Assembly (NCBI GenBank): GCA_018826885.1
Contig: JAHJYN010000172.1
Span: forward strand, 1 to 34,001
Length of the DNA: 34,001 nucleotides
Direction of reading: 5' to 3'
Source: Alphaproteobacteria bacterium
Lineage (GTDB): Bacteria; Pseudomonadota; Alphaproteobacteria; Caulobacterales; Caulobacteraceae
Of the stretch, positions 32,363-34,001 are shown piece by piece. The stretch's first letter is position 1. Every line of letters starts with the position of its first letter. The notes under the pieces were generated by a model. That model was not told the origin of the DNA, ran no database searches, and saw only the letters and a program-made list of their open reading frames with translations. The position numbers were made by a program, and so were the translations under genes.

Positions 32363-34001
32363 CTAAAGAGGCGGCGGTCCGGCCAGCACATCGCGCTTGC
32401 CGGCATGGTTGGCGGGGCTGACCACGCCTTCCTGCTCCATGCGCTCGATCAGGGTGGCGGCGCGGTTATAGCCGATCTGCAGGCGGCGCTGGACATAGGA
32501 GGTCGAGGCCTTGCGGTCGCGGGTGACCACAGCCACCGCCCGGTCGTACAGGTCATCGCCGGTCCCGCCGCCGTCGTCGCCGCCGTCGCCGCCGTCTCCG
32601 TCCGGCTCGTCGGTGATCAGGTCCAGATAGTCGGGCGCTCCCTGCGCCCGCAGGTGGGCACAGACTTCCTCGACCTCGCGGTCGGTCACGAACGGGCCGT
32701 GCAGGCGGGTGATGCGGCCACCGCCGGCCATATAGAGCATGTCGCCCTGGCCCAGCAGCTGCTCGCCGCCCTGTTCGCCGAGGATGGTCCGGCTGTCGAT
32801 CTTGGACGTGACCTGGAAGGAAATGCGGGTCGGGAAGTTCGCCTTGATCGTGCCGGTGATCACATCGACCGACGGCCGCTGGGTGGCCATGATCAGGTGG
32901 ATACCCGCCGCGCGGGCCATCTGGGCCAGTCGCTGGACCGCGCCCTCGACGTCCTTGCCCGCCACCAGCATCAGGTCGGCCATCTCGTCCATGACCACCA
33001 CCAGATAGGGCATGGGTTCGGGCCGGATCTTCTCGGACTCATAGACCGGACGGCCCTGTTCGTCGAAACCGGTCTGGACGGTGCGCTCGAAATGCTCGCC
33101 CTTCTCCTGGGCTTCCCGGGCACGGGCATTATAGCCGGCGATGTTACGCACCCCCAGCTTGGACATGCGGCGATAGCGGTCTTCCATCTCCCGGACCGTC
33201 CATTTCAGCGCCACGACCGCCTTCTTGGGGTCGGTCACCACCGGGCTGAGCAGGTGGGGAATGCCGTCATAGACGCTGAGCTCCAGCATCTTGGGGTCGA
33301 TCATGATGAAGCGACATTCGTCGGGGCTCAGCCGGTACAGGATCGACAGGATCATGGCATTGACCCCGACCGACTTGCCCGAGCCGGTGGTCCCCGCGAT
33401 CAGCAGGTGCGGCATGCGGGCCAGATCGGCGACATAGGGCTCGCCCCCGATGGTCTCGCCCAGTGCCAGCGGCAACAGATGGGCGGGCTTGTCATATTCG
33501 CCCGAGGCCAGCAGGTCGCGCAGGTACACCGTCTCGCGCTTGGCATTGGGCAGTTCGATGCCGATGGCGTTCCGGCCCTGAACCACACTGATGCGACAGG
33601 CGCGGGCCGACATGGAGCGGGCAATGTCGTCGCTCAGTGCCACCACGCGTCCATGCTTGACGCCCGGGGCGGGCACCAGTTCGTACAGCGTAACCACCGG
33701 GCCCGGCCGGATCTGGTCGACCGTGCCACGGACGCCGAATTCCTGCAGCACCTCTTCCAGCAGGCGAGCGTTCTGCTTCAGGGCAGCCTCGTCGACGGCG
33801 CCGACGCGTTTTTCCGGCTTGGCCAGCGTGGCCAGCGACGGCAGGTCAAAGGCGCCCGGCGGTCGCACGAAGTCAAAGGTCCGCTGGTCGACATCGGCGT
33901 CCTTGCGGGCGGCACGGGTCGCCTTGGTCGGGGCGACGCGCGGCTCGGATATGTCGGTCGTGCGGGCCGCAGCGGGCGCGGGCTGCGGTGCGGGCGGGGC
34001 C
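32363..34001 (-). CDS. ftsK: DNA translocase FtsK (C-terminal part; 5' end outside window)
   Basis: At least 546 codons of FtsK/SpoIIIE, the septal DNA pump that clears and aligns chromosome termini for XerCD and helps segregation. The frame is open to the window edge. It has an Ala/Pro-rich linker (33870-34001), then the alpha domain ([18 protein letters not shown]-like), the beta motor with Walker [14 protein letters not shown] and Walker B region [10 protein letters not shown], and an intact C-terminal gamma winged-helix ([21 protein letters not shown]) that reads KOPS. An Asp/Gly-rich loop separates motor and gamma. The N-terminal membrane domain lies beyond position 34001. ParB and FtsK both near the origin is typical for this order. 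Confidence 0.95.
   Translation of the reverse strand, partial: APPAPQPAPAAARTTDISEPRVAPTKATRAARKDADVDQRTFDFVRPPGAFDLPSLATLAKPEKRVGAVDEAALKQNARLLEEVLQEFGVRGTVDQIRPGPVVTLYELVPAPGVKHGRVVALSDDIARSMSARACRISVVQGRNAIGIELPNAKRETVYLRDLLASGEYDKPAHLLPLALGETIGGEPYVADLARMPHLLIAGTTGSGKSVGVNAMILSILYRLSPDECRFIMIDPKMLELSVYDGIPHLLSPVVTDPKKAVVALKWTVREMEDRYRRMSKLGVRNIAGYNARAREAQEKGEHFERTVQTGFDEQGRPVYESEKIRPEPMPYLVVVMDEMADLMLVAGKDVEGAVQRLAQMARAAGIHLIMATQRPSVDVITGTIKANFPTRISFQVTSKIDSRTILGEQGGEQLLGQGDMLYMAGGGRITRLHGPFVTDREVEEVCAHLRAQGAPDYLDLITDEPDGDGGDGGDDGGGTGDDLYDRAVAVVTRDRKASTSYVQRRLQIGYNRAATLIERMEQEGVVSPANHAGKRDVLAGPPPL

Noticed and set aside
32194-32421. 75-aa rightward frame through the repeats
   Set aside because: It consists largely of translated REP-like repeats and overlaps ftsK antisense.
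1-34001. tRNA, rRNA, CRISPR array, transposon or prophage
   Set aside because: No cloverleaf, rRNA sequence, regular spaced repeats, transposase or integrase was seen on either strand.

Overview
The window is about 34 kb of very GC-rich, gene-dense chromosome from an alphaproteobacterium of the order Caulobacterales. I suspect Brevundimonas or a close relative, but the genus is inference. The evidence is the replication-origin neighbourhood: a PPDK-regulatory (DUF299) gene and hemE diverge from a 550-bp gene-free region that carries two perfect CtrA boxes (TTAA-N7-TTAA), repeated DnaA-box-like TNATCCCCG motifs and a cluster of CcrM (GANTC) sites. This is the arrangement known for the Caulobacter crescentus origin. 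Housekeeping-type promoters resemble the Caulobacter consensus, and a CenR orthologue and an NtrZ-like protein also point to this order.

Layout. 1-3411: a terminator-like hairpin and G-rich tracts, an AI-2E-type permease (-), and a HerA-like ATPase (+) followed by a small PH-like membrane protein (+). 3408-9532: mostly leftward genes reading away from the origin: Tim44-like protein and mltA; dnaQ, coaE, aroE, maf and the PPDK regulator; secB is on the opposite strand. 9533-10082: origin. 10083-12645: overlapping haem operon hemE-hemH-hemJ. 12863-20371: rho, a DUF6489 gene, mnmE, mnmG, rsmG, parA, parB and a 63-aa basic protein, with three parS sites at 14.3, 15.9 and 18.6 kb (one inside parA). 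20398-25114: leftward leuS-lptE-holA and a DUF3576 lipoprotein. 25473-30404: an NtrZ-like periplasmic protein, a head-to-head pair of a ThiE/TenI-like gene and the PLP-homeostasis gene (yggS family), cenR, an unknown envelope protein and an SLC13 permease. 30409-34001: leftward xth, lolA and ftsK (5' end outside the window), with a pair of REP-like hairpins behind ftsK.

The genes serve replication and segregation (origin, dnaQ, holA, ParABS, FtsK), tRNA/rRNA modification (MnmE/MnmG/RsmG), haem synthesis and envelope biogenesis (LptE, LolA, MltA, SecB, CenR). Gene orientation switches at the origin, so most genes are co-oriented with replication. I found no rRNA, tRNA, CRISPR array, transposase or prophage. 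This is core chromosome. The most interesting signals are non-coding: the origin motif architecture, the parS placement, and a 40-bp repeat pair whose differences are compensatory in its hairpin stem.
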